Source of the DNA: Nitrososphaerales archaeon
GTDB taxonomy: Archaea > Thermoproteota > Nitrososphaeria > Nitrososphaerales > Gagatemarchaeaceae
Length of the DNA stretch: 12,749 nt
Assembly (NCBI GenBank): GCA_030040055.1
Contig: JASHUK010000154.1
Span: 1 to 12,749, forward strand
Direction of reading: 5' to 3'
Shown: in pieces, positions 1 to 6,142 of the stretch
How positions within the stretch are numbered: the first letter of the stretch is position 1
How the letters are laid out: each line of letters begins with the position of its first letter
Position numbers and translations under genes: made by a program
The notes under the pieces: generated by a model
Seen by the model: only the letters and a program-made list of their open reading frames with translations
Database searches by the model: none
What the model was told of the DNA's origin: nothing

Positions 1-506
1 GGGCGCTGAAGGGGCCGCTGCACGGGGGTGCGAACGAGAAGGTCGTGGAGATGACAGAGGAGATCGGCTCCCCGGACAAGGCTGAGGCGTACGTGGAGGC
101 GAAGCTGGCGCGCAAAGAGAAGATAACGGGCTTCGGGCACAGGGTCTACAGGACGATGGACCCCCGCGCGCAGATACTGAAGGACATGGAGCGGAAGTTC
201 GTCAAGACCGACAAGGAGAGGCAGGCCTTCCAGATACTCGAGAAGCTCGAGTCGATGATGAAGAAGGAGAAGAACCTCTACCCGAACGTCGACCTCTACT
301 CGGGGCTGGCCCTGAACCACATAGGGATCCCCAGCTACCTGTTCACCCCGCTCTTCGCGGTGGGAAGGTCCCCCGGATGGCTCGCGCACGTGCTGGAACA
401 GTACTCTGACAACCGCATAATCAGGCCCAGGGCAGAGTACGTGGGTCCGACGCGGGCCGAGTACGTCCCTATCGACAAGCGGGTGCCGGAGGAGACCAAG
501 CCTTGA
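1..506 (+). CDS. gltA: Citrate synthase, C-terminal part (5' end outside window)
   Basis: Condenses acetyl-CoA and oxaloacetate to citrate in the cytoplasm, the entry step of the TCA cycle. The frame is open from base 3, so the gene begins left of the window. All three catalytic residues of the family are visible: His in PLHGGAN (codon 21-23), His in GFGHRVY (138-140) and Asp in NVDLYSG (291-293). Further family signatures are FTPLFAVGRSPGWLAH, which normally follows the Asp segment, and the arginine-containing IIRPRAEY near the C-terminus. The stop TGA (504-506) overlaps the TTG start of the CBS gene, so the two are probably co-translated. Whether it is strictly citrate synthase or a 2-methylcitrate synthase paralogue cannot be settled from this fragment; citrate synthase is the default. 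The symbol is by analogy. Confidence 0.95.
   Translation, partial: ALKGPLHGGANEKVVEMTEEIGSPDKAEAYVEAKLARKEKITGFGHRVYRTMDPRAQILKDMERKFVKTDKERQAFQILEKLESMMKKEKNLYPNVDLYSGLALNHIGIPSYLFTPLFAVGRSPGWLAHVLEQYSDNRIIRPRAEYVGPTRAEYVPIDKRVPEETKP
488..493 (+). promoter_or_regulatory. Shine-Dalgarno sequence for the CBS gene
   Basis: GGAGGA lies inside the last codons of citrate synthase, 9 nt before the TTG at 503. It is one of the few clear Shine-Dalgarno matches in the window and supports TTG 503 as the start. That fits an internal operon gene needing a ribosome binding site, unlike the apparently leaderless genes further right. Confidence 0.6.
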
Positions 507-928
507 GGGTCGAAACCCTGATCAGGAGGACCCCTGTTACGATCAGCTCGACCGCCACGATCAAGCAGGCCGCCGAGGTCTTCTGGCGCGAGAAGATAGG
601 GCTCTTGGTGGTCGCTTCGTCGGTGAGCCCGGTGCGGGCACAGGCAGTCATCTCGGAAAGGGACGTGGTGAGGGCGGTGGCGAAGGGGACGCCGCTCACG
701 GCACCGCTGGAGACGATCTCCACCAAGAAGCTGGTCAGCGTCAGGAGGTCCGACAGAGCTTCGAAGGCAGTGAGACTGATGATGGACAACGGGATCAGGC
801 ACCTGGTGGTGGAGAACGACGACGGTACCCTCTTCGGGGTGCTCTCAATCCGCGACTTCTTCCGCGAGAACAAGCTCCTCAAAAGCTTCCTTGAGGAAGA
901 AGCCGAAGAGCATCACGGCACTGACTGA
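503..928 (+). CDS. CBS-domain pair protein (Bateman module)
   Basis: A stand-alone protein of 141 residues made almost entirely of two CBS repeats, roughly residues 4-62 and 70-122. Each shows the typical pattern of a threonine/valine strand, a helix, and a G-V-(I/L)-(S/T)-x-R-D-like end (AVISERDVVRAV and GVLSIRDFF). CBS pairs bind adenine nucleotides, S-adenosylmethionine or similar ligands and usually act as energy or ligand sensors. An acidic tail (EEEAEEHH) ends the protein. The TTG start overlaps the citrate synthase stop by 4 nt (TTGA) and has a good Shine-Dalgarno sequence. The linkage suggests it senses cell energy state alongside citrate synthase, but a direct regulatory effect is only inference. 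No other domain is visible, so the partner is unknown. Confidence 0.88.
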   Translation: MRVETLIRRTPVTISSTATIKQAAEVFWREKIGLLVVASSVSPVRAQAVISERDVVRAVAKGTPLTAPLETISTKKLVSVRRSDRASKAVRLMMDNGIRHLVVENDDGTLFGVLSIRDFFRENKLLKSFLEEEAEEHHGTD

Positions 929-994
929 GCTTCGCGCCGTCAGTCCGAGCGCCACCCAATTACAGGTGATTAGACCCTGGGCGTGATAGATTAT

Positions 995-1003
995 CTTAAA
1001 TAG
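995..1003 (+). promoter_or_regulatory. TATA element of the nuo operon
   Basis: CTTAAATAG stands out in the 102-base gap between the CBS gene and nuoA. Archaeal TATA boxes are centred 26-27 nt before the start site, which puts transcription initiation at about 1025-1028, only a few bases before the nuoA ATG at 1031. The nuo transcript would therefore be nearly leaderless. The call rests on position and AT content only. Confidence 0.55.
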
Positions 1004-1030
1004 CGTGAGACGGCGGAAACAGTTCCAGCG

Positions 1031-1399
1031 ATGATTCTGGGAGACATCGGGCTCGTTTTCGTGATGGGGCTCGTCGGCGTGGTATTCACCACCCCGGTCG
1101 TTATCCTGCCCCTCCTCTTCGGCCCCAAGCGCCCCAACCCTGTGAAGAACGCTCCCTTCGAGTGCGGGCAGGTCCCCACGGGCTCGGGGAAGATGCATTT
1201 CATGATGCAGTACTACTCCTATCTGCTGATGTTCATCGTCTTCGATGTCCTCGCCATGTTCCTGTACGCATGGGCTGCCGCCTACAAGCCCCTCGGCCTG
1301 GGGCTGTCTTCAGACTGGATGCTGACCATCTTCATGGGGATGCTATTCATCCCAATGGCCTTCGCTCTGTCGCTCGCAGGGAAGCGCGAGCTATGGTAA
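1031..1399 (+). CDS. nuoA: NADH-quinone oxidoreductase (complex I-like) subunit A
   Basis: Small membrane subunit, 122 residues, the usual length for NuoA. Three hydrophobic helices are visible at about residues 5-29, 61-84 and 95-116. The loop after the first contains FECG (43-46), the hallmark of the family (YECG in many bacteria). The second helix has FDVLAMFLYAW: the conserved Asp (72) is present, but the Glu two residues later in bacterial NuoA (FDVEALFLYPW in E. coli) is Leu. NuoA lies beside NuoH near the quinone-cavity entrance in the membrane arm. It is first in a tight operon; its stop codon lies inside nuoB, with a 7-nt overlap. ATG 1031 is supported by the TATA element just upstream. 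Confidence 0.95.
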   Translation: MILGDIGLVFVMGLVGVVFTTPVVILPLLFGPKRPNPVKNAPFECGQVPTGSGKMHFMMQYYSYLLMFIVFDVLAMFLYAWAAAYKPLGLGLSSDWMLTIFMGMLFIPMAFALSLAGKRELW

Positions 1400-3048
1400 C
1401 AGTCCAGAAGACGGGGACCTTCCAAGCCCTGGTGGGCAGGGTCGACGACATACTCCAATACGCGATAGGGGACCCATTGCGATACCTGGTAAACTGGGGG
1501 AGGCTCTACTCTTTGTGGCCTGTCCATCTTGAGACGGCATGCTGCGTCCCCCCCGACACCGTCATCCTGGGGGACAACAAGCCGATTTCAGAGTACATGG
1601 TCGGCAACCAAGCAGTCGGCTCGACAGGGCACGTCGGCGTGACGCAGACCTTCACAAGGAGGTTCGAAGGCGACCTGGTCCAGATCACCGGAAGAGGGAT
1701 GCTGCCACTCCTCGTCACGCCAGAGCATCCGATACTCGTGACGGAGAGGAAGGTCAGCGGCGGTAAGGGGACCTACACGGGGCGAACTGTCTGGAAGGAG
1801 GCGGGCGACCTCGCGCCCGCGCCGCCGGTCAAGGACGGCGACCGCTACCTGTACCCCAGCGGGGCGCACGACTGCCTGCTCATACCACGCGTCCAGGGGT
1901 TTGTCAATTCGAGGGAACTAGCGCTTGAACAGTTTGCGACTGCCCGCGGCCTAAACATCGTCAGGGGACGCGGCGGAAACCCGCCCCTGAGATTTCCCCT
2001 GACCGCCGACACCGCCTGGCTCCTCGGCCTGTATACGGCGGAAGGATGGACGACAAAGAACCACGACGTGTTTTTCGCCTTCGGGCACGACGAGGACGGC
2101 CTGGTAAGAAGAACGTCAAAGCTGGCGGAAGCCCTCGGCTACTCGCCCCAGGTCAAGGTCAGGGAAACGACCACCGTCGTGAGGTTCTCCTCGAGCATAA
2201 TGGCCCGCGCGCTGCGCGCCTGGTGCGGTCACCTTGCAGTCAACAAGAAAATCCCGGACTTCCTGCTCTATCACGAGGACCTCGGCCTGCTGAAGTCCTT
2301 CATCGACGGCTATCTGGCCGGCGATGGGAGCAGGTCGGCAGACCCTAGAGGACCCCACTACGACAGGGCGGACACAGTCTCTAAGGTGCTCGCGCTGCAG
2401 CTTCAGATAGCGTATGCGAGGATGGGACAGTTCGCCAGGCTCTCGCTGTCCCACCGCGGCGGCGAGTCGCTCCTACTGGGCAGAGTCGTGAACACGCACG
2501 ACACCTACAGCCTTGCCGTGATGACCTCAGAGAGGAAGTGCGCTGACTTCGCGGTCACTCAGGACTTCATCACCGTGCCGATCAGACGCATCTCGAAGGT
2601 CCCGTACGCGGGGCCGGTGCACAACCTGGAGACCACCGACAACACCTACCTCGCGTCAAACGCGGTGGTGCACAACTGCAGCGTGGAAGTTGGGGCAGCG
2701 GCCGGGGCGCGGTTCGACTTCGAGAGGTTCGGGACCCTTGAGGCCTTCGGCTCGCTCAGACAGTGCGACCTGCTGATAGTCATGGGGACGGTAACGCGGA
2801 AACTGGCTCCCAGGCTGAAGCTGATCTACGACCAGATGGCGGAACCGAAGTACGTGATAGCGATGGGCGCGTGTTCCATCACAGGAGGCCTCTATTTCGA
2901 CTCCTACAACGTCCTGAGGGGGATCGACGACATCATCCCTGTGGACGTCTATGTTCCTGGTTGCCCCCCGAGGGCGGAAGCCCTGCTGCAGGGCTTGGTC
3001 CTGCTCCAGGAGAAGATCAGGAAGGCCCCGTCCCTTCACGGTGCGTGA
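1393..3048 (+). CDS. nuoB: Complex I subunit B precursor interrupted by an intein
   Basis: NuoB carries the terminal 4Fe-4S cluster (N2) that passes electrons to quinone. The 551-residue precursor is far above the family's 160-220 because of an in-frame intein (1543-2676). Removing it leaves a 173-residue protein: N-extein 1-50 ending HLETAC, then C-extein starting CSVEVGAA. The rebuilt protein has all four cluster ligands: adjacent Cys50/Cys51, Cys116 in GACSITGG and Cys146 in VPGCPPR. The spacing (65, then 30) closely matches bacterial NuoB (65, 29). ATG 1393 overlaps the nuoA end in ATGGTAA. The frame is open further upstream into nuoA, but that stretch has no NuoB similarity. Function requires protein splicing. 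Downstream, nuoC follows after 7 nt. Confidence 0.95.
   Translation: MVTVQKTGTFQALVGRVDDILQYAIGDPLRYLVNWGRLYSLWPVHLETACCVPPDTVILGDNKPISEYMVGNQAVGSTGHVGVTQTFTRRFEGDLVQITGRGMLPLLVTPEHPILVTERKVSGGKGTYTGRTVWKEAGDLAPAPPVKDGDRYLYPSGAHDCLLIPRVQGFVNSRELALEQFATARGLNIVRGRGGNPPLRFPLTADTAWLLGLYTAEGWTTKNHDVFFAFGHDEDGLVRRTSKLAEALGYSPQVKVRETTTVVRFSSSIMARALRAWCGHLAVNKKIPDFLLYHEDLGLLKSFIDGYLAGDGSRSADPRGPHYDRADTVSKVLALQLQIAYARMGQFARLSLSHRGGESLLLGRVVNTHDTYSLAVMTSERKCADFAVTQDFITVPIRRISKVPYAGPVHNLETTDNTYLASNAVVHNCSVEVGAAAGARFDFERFGTLEAFGSLRQCDLLIVMGTVTRKLAPRLKLIYDQMAEPKYVIAMGACSITGGLYFDSYNVLRGIDDIIPVDVYVPGCPPRAEALLQGLVLLQEKIRKAPSLHGA
1543..2676 (+). mobile_element. NuoB intein with LAGLIDADG homing endonuclease
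   Basis: In-frame 378-residue insert with the full set of intein blocks. Block A is CVPPDTVIL with nucleophile Cys1. Block B is TPEHPIL with the TxxH pair at Thr59 and His62. The endonuclease blocks are C (LLGLYTAEGW, acidic Glu167), D (KKIP, Lys236) and E (FIDGYLAGDGS, acidic Asp261). Block F is about 357-372 (GPVHNLETTDNTYLAS), and block G is AVVHN ending His377-Asn378, followed by Cys+1. All splicing residues are intact, and both LAGLIDADG motifs keep their metal-binding acid, so self-splicing and nicking activity both look possible. The insert separates the two adjacent cluster cysteines of NuoB. AGA codons (for example the pair at 2107-2112) hint at a somewhat different codon usage. The boundaries are exact to the codon from splice chemistry. 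Confidence 0.95.
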
Positions 3049-3055
3049 CGTCGCT

Positions 3056-3649
3056 ATGAGCCAGACGAAGGCCCCCGCGCCTGCAGCAAAGCCCACTGCA
3101 AAGCCATCGCCTCCGCCCGCGGCGGCCCCGTCGCCCTCTGCGCCCGCGTCACCTCCGCCCGCTCCTGCCGCGCCAAAGCCTGAGCCAATCCGCGCCAAGG
3201 AGCTGGCCGGGGCAGTATCGGCGAAGTTCCCAGCAGCCAAAGCAGACTACCTGAGGGAGCGGCGGCTGAAAATGACCGTCCCCGTCGGGGCGATAAAGGA
3301 AGTGTCCATGTTCCTCAGGGATGGGCTGGGATTCGACCACCTGAAGACCGTCAGCGGGGTGGACTGGATAGCGAAGAATGAGTTCGAGGTCGTCTACTTC
3401 GTCGGCTCCCTGTCCAAACCGGGCATGGAGGACTTCGTCATTTCCCTGGCCGAGAGGGTGCCCCGCGACGACCCGGTGGTGCCCTCGCTGGTGGACGTCT
3501 GGGTCGCTGCCGACTACAACGAGAGAGAAACCCACGAGATGTTCGGGATAAACTTCCAGGGACACCCCAACCAGTCGCATCTCTTCCTTCCCGAGGACTG
3601 GAACGACCTCCCGCCTCTCCGCAAGGACTACGTCTCGCCGGGGCGATGA
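3056..3649 (+). CDS. nuoC: NADH-quinone oxidoreductase subunit C (30 kDa subunit)
   Basis: Peripheral-arm subunit that packs against NuoD and NuoB, 197 residues. The family signature is clear at about 152-171 (ADYNERETHEMFGINFQGHP), followed by a DW-x-PPLRKDY segment. The first 45 or so residues are unusual: residues 6-44 are almost only Pro, Ala, Ser and Lys, a disordered tail not found in typical NuoC. The folded domain starts near residue 45. ATG 3056 lies 7 nt after the nuoB stop, with a weak GGTG 12 nt upstream. The frame is open further left into nuoB, but that region is explained by nuoB. Starting at the ATG includes the proline-rich tail; a later non-ATG start would remove it but has no supporting signal. 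Confidence 0.93.
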   Translation: MSQTKAPAPAAKPTAKPSPPPAAAPSPSAPASPPPAPAAPKPEPIRAKELAGAVSAKFPAAKADYLRERRLKMTVPVGAIKEVSMFLRDGLGFDHLKTVSGVDWIAKNEFEVVYFVGSLSKPGMEDFVISLAERVPRDDPVVPSLVDVWVAADYNERETHEMFGINFQGHPNQSHLFLPEDWNDLPPLRKDYVSPGR

Positions 3650-3653
3650 TTGC

Positions 3654-4772
3654 TTGACAGTCGAGTCTGAATACAACCCGGACGCTGACCGCATCATGGC
3701 GGTGTCGCTCGGGCCGCAGCACCCGGGGGCCGGGCACTTCCGCATCAAGCTCTGGCTGGACGGCGACTACCTGGTCAGGTCCGAGCCTGACCCCGGGTAC
3801 GTCCACAGGGGGGAGGAGAAGATGGGCGAGTACAGGAACTACATACAGAACGTGCCGCATCTCGAGCGCCCGGTGATCCTGGACAGCTCTAACATCCTTC
3901 TGCCCTATTCCCTGGGGGTCGACGAGCTGATGAACTCGACCGTCCCTCCGAGGGCCCAGTACCTCAGGACGATAATGTCTGAAGCGAACAGGATCATTTC
4001 GCACATGTACTTCCTCGGGATACTCGGGATCTTCGTGGGGCACTCCACCATCATCGAGTGGATGATGGGGGACAGGGACTACTGGATCGACTTCGCGGAG
4101 AGGATAGGCGGGGCCAGGGTGACCTTCGCCTACATCATACCTGGAGGCGTGAGGAACGACATGCCCGGCTTCGCCGTCGAGAAGGGGCTGAAGACCTGTG
4201 ACTGGTTCGACAAGCGGCTGGACGAGTACGACAAGATCTTCTTCAAGAACCCGCTCTTCCTTCAGAGGACCGAAGGGGTCGGGATCCTCCGCGCGGAGGA
4301 CGCGGTCAAGCTGGGCGCGACCGGAACAGTCCTGAGGGCCTCCGGGGTCAAGCACGACCTAAGGCGCGACGAGCCATACTGCGCATACGACGACCTCGAG
4401 TTCGAAGTACCCACCCTCCAGACGGGAGACTCCTGGGCGAGGGCCTACGTGGCCTACCTGGAGATGAGGGAGTCCGTGAAGATAATCAGGCAGGCCCTGA
4501 AGAAGATACCGCCCGGGCCGGTGAGGCTCAAGCTCGGGCCGCAGCCGCGCGTCCCGGCCGGCGAGGTCTTCGCAAGGACGGAGGCCGCGAGGGGAGAGAT
4601 GAGCTACCACATCGTGAGCGACGGGACCCCCCGTCCCTACAGGCTCAAGATCTCGACCCCCAGCCTGAAGAACCTCAGGGTCCTGCCCCACATACTGAGG
4701 AACGCGCACGTCGCGGACATCCCGGTGATCTACTGGTCGGAGAACCTCTGGCCGGTGGAGTTCGACCGCTGA
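3654..4772 (+). CDS. nuoD: NADH-quinone oxidoreductase subunit D (49 kDa subunit)
   Basis: Peripheral-arm subunit that forms the quinone-reduction site with NuoB, 372 residues. It is related to the large subunit of NiFe hydrogenases but lacks the metal ligands. Signatures are GPQHPGAGHFR (20-30), GYVHRGEEK (49-57) and the C-terminal FDR ending (family EVDR/EADR). Bacterial NuoD has HPSTHG at the quinone-binding His; here it is HPGAGH, one residue longer. The segment where bacteria have R-(L/M)-DY, with the quinone-contacting Tyr, reads ERPVILDSSN and has no Tyr. TTG 3654 is the only plausible start before the GPQHP motif and lies 4 nt after the nuoC stop. The operon ends here; the next gene is on the other strand and no nuoH follows. 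Confidence 0.93.
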   Translation: MTVESEYNPDADRIMAVSLGPQHPGAGHFRIKLWLDGDYLVRSEPDPGYVHRGEEKMGEYRNYIQNVPHLERPVILDSSNILLPYSLGVDELMNSTVPPRAQYLRTIMSEANRIISHMYFLGILGIFVGHSTIIEWMMGDRDYWIDFAERIGGARVTFAYIIPGGVRNDMPGFAVEKGLKTCDWFDKRLDEYDKIFFKNPLFLQRTEGVGILRAEDAVKLGATGTVLRASGVKHDLRRDEPYCAYDDLEFEVPTLQTGDSWARAYVAYLEMRESVKIIRQALKKIPPGPVRLKLGPQPRVPAGEVFARTEAARGEMSYHIVSDGTPRPYRLKISTPSLKNLRVLPHILRNAHVADIPVIYWSENLWPVEFDR

Positions 4773-4787
4773 GGGCGCGGCGCTGTT

Positions 4788-5606
4788 TCAGTTCCCTATT
4801 CCGGCGACCAAGGGCGTCTTGCGCCCGGGGTCAGCCAAGGTGAGCACGAACTCGCAGGCGGACCCGCCCCGCAACCTGCAGCTCGTCTCCGTGACCCTGA
4901 ACTCCTCTCCTGAGAGGGTGGACACCACGCTCCCGAGATGCCCCCGGATGAAGCCGCACTCCTTCCTGTCAGCGCTCTTCTCGGTGCACTCCAGGCAGTC
5001 TCTCGCGACGATTCTGTACTTCACGCCGGGCTCCTCGACCTTTAGGGCGAGCAGTCCCCATCCCGCCGCCTGGTACATCCCGAGTGCGGCTCTTATCCGA
5101 ACGTCGAGCCTCCCCCTTCCAATCCTGTCGTTGAGGTACCTGCCGGTCGCCTGACCCAGAGCCGACCCCTCTTCGAAGAGTATGGTCTCGCCTCCGCTGC
5201 CGAGGATCTTCGCGAGGTGGTCGCAAATCCTCGAGAACCCGGCGATGGGCAGCATCATCGCCGGCCTCCCCGGGGAGACCTCTATCCCGGGATGGATCGA
5301 GTCGACCACGATCCCGCTCTCGCTCTCTTCGACCTGGCACTCGATGACCATGGTCGTTCTGGCGATCAGCTTCTCGAGGGCCTCCTTTGTCTCCGTCTGG
5401 GAGAGTGACCTGCCGAAGCCGCTCCAGACTGCGCTCCCGTCGGGAAGGCCGTAGGAGAGGCTCTCCACGAGGTCGACCTTGTCGGCCAGCACCTTCAGGA
5501 TGGCGCTGAGCGAGCCGGGGACGTCCTTCATCTTGACTAGGATGTGGAACGCTTTCTGGTCGGGCGAGAAGCAATACCCCATGTACGGCCTCCTCCCGAG
5601 TTCCAC
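4788..5606 (-). CDS. ACT domain fused to V4R (4-vinyl reductase) domain protein
   Basis: A 272-residue soluble, probably cytoplasmic protein with two ligand-binding domains. Residues 18-92 look like an ACT domain (FHILVKMKDVPGSLSAILKVL), the amino-acid or small-molecule sensing fold. Residues 115-257 look like V4R, ending in the characteristic ESxCxxxGxxxCxF-type pattern (TETSCRLRGGSACEFVL) with Cys243 and Cys251. Further cysteines at 204, 207 and 217 could complete a metal or small-ligand site. V4R proteins include sensors and chlorophyll-synthesis helpers; here a sensor or adaptor role is more likely, but the ligand is unknown. There is no DNA-binding domain. GTG 5606 is chosen because a TATA element lies 26 nt upstream. 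Its 3' end faces nuoD with a 15-nt gap. Confidence 0.8.
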   Translation of the reverse strand: MELGRRPYMGYCFSPDQKAFHILVKMKDVPGSLSAILKVLADKVDLVESLSYGLPDGSAVWSGFGRSLSQTETKEALEKLIARTTMVIECQVEESESGIVVDSIHPGIEVSPGRPAMMLPIAGFSRICDHLAKILGSGGETILFEEGSALGQATGRYLNDRIGRGRLDVRIRAALGMYQAAGWGLLALKVEEPGVKYRIVARDCLECTEKSADRKECGFIRGHLGSVVSTLSGEEFRVTETSCRLRGGSACEFVLTLADPGRKTPLVAGIGN

Positions 5607-5627
5607 ATTGCGTCTGACCGGCTTCTC

Positions 5628-5635
5628 ATATTAAA
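5628..5635 (-). promoter_or_regulatory. TATA element for the ACT-V4R gene
   Basis: Read on the minus strand, TTTAATAT is centred about 26 nt before the GTG at 5606. That spacing places the transcription start on the start codon itself, so the message would be leaderless. Confidence 0.6.
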
Positions 5636-5730
5636 CCTTAGCAAGAACAACGTATCTACTTGCCCCCTCGGACCCTGAACAGGAAGTCTCTTCCCTATTC
5701 AGATGTCGCGAGCAGCGGGCGATGTCACGG

Positions 5731-5736
5731 TTATAA
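5731..5736 (+). promoter_or_regulatory. TATA element for the small membrane protein gene
   Basis: TTATAA centred 26.5 nt before the TTG at 5760. It lies downstream of the alternative ATG at 5703, so if it is the promoter that ATG is not transcribed. No comparable AT-rich element sits 26 nt before 5703. Confidence 0.5.
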
Positions 5737-5759
5737 GCGAACCAGGCGGCGACCGGCCG

Positions 5760-6080
5760 TTGCCGTTCTCCGTCTCAGCCGCGTGGAACCTTGCGTCTTT
5801 CGTCGTCTGCCTCGCCTTCCTGGTCTACGGCCTCAGGCTCTACAAGGAGTTCAGGGGCGGCAAGCTGTCAAGAGGCTATTCTTTCACCTTGGGCGCCATC
5901 CTGGTCGCCCTCCTGACATTCTTCGTCAGCCTGGCGCTCAATCTCGTCGGGGTCACCCCCCTAGCCACCTACGGGGTCTCGGTGAAGGACGGGGGAATAC
6001 TCATCTCACTCGTCTTGTTCACCCTCGCCCTCAGGGAGCTCTCGCTGTTCTGGAACCCGAAGACGACAATGAGCCGCTGA
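5760..6080 (+). CDS. Small membrane protein with three helices, unknown function
   Basis: I do not recognise the family. From TTG 5760 the protein has 106 residues; from ATG 5703 it would have 125. In 125-residue numbering, hydrophobic helices lie at 26-46, 60-83 and 96-117. The first loop is basic (RLYKEFRGGKLSRGY), suggesting that side faces the cytoplasm. The TTG start is preferred because a TATA box sits 26 nt before it; the extra 19 residues from ATG 5703 look disordered and overlap the promoter. It precedes mscL by about 60 nt on the same strand, but mscL has its own TATA element, so they may be separately transcribed. The other open frame over this stretch (5660-6118) reads as Arg/Pro-rich nonsense. 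Confidence 0.7.
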   Translation: MPFSVSAAWNLASFVVCLAFLVYGLRLYKEFRGGKLSRGYSFTLGAILVALLTFFVSLALNLVGVTPLATYGVSVKDGGILISLVLFTLALRELSLFWNPKTTMSR

Positions 6081-6113
6081 AAGGAAGAGCCGGCGATACA
6101 TCCGCGCCCAAGC

Positions 6114-6120
6114 CTTAAAT
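6114..6120 (+). promoter_or_regulatory. TATA element for mscL
   Basis: CTTAAAT centred 26 nt before the GTG at 6143. The ATG at 6128 is only 8 nt downstream, too close to be transcribed from this element, so this site decides the start in favour of GTG 6143. Confidence 0.5.
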
Positions 6121-6142
6121 CCCATCCATGAGTTCTACAGGC

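Noticed and set aside
920..944. Possible hairpin ACTGAC/GTCAGT around the CBS stop codon
   Set aside because: Only six base pairs with a 13-nt loop and no T-tract; expected by chance in GC-rich DNA.
1162..1392. Open frame extending nuoB to the left through nuoA
   Set aside because: It reads as Arg/His-rich sequence overlapping the nuoA coding frame, and NuoB similarity starts only after ATG 1393.
1543..2676. nuoB insert as an insertion sequence or a free-standing gene
   Set aside because: The insert is in frame with no stop codons and has intein splicing residues at both ends, so an intein explains it better.
3438..4355. Antisense open frame (305 residues) under nuoC and nuoD
   Set aside because: Shadow frame with no recognisable domain; the sense frame is well supported.
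5660..6118. 152-residue open frame overlapping the small membrane protein
   Set aside because: Arg/Pro-rich translation typical of a shadow frame; the alternative frame encodes three clean hydrophobic helices.
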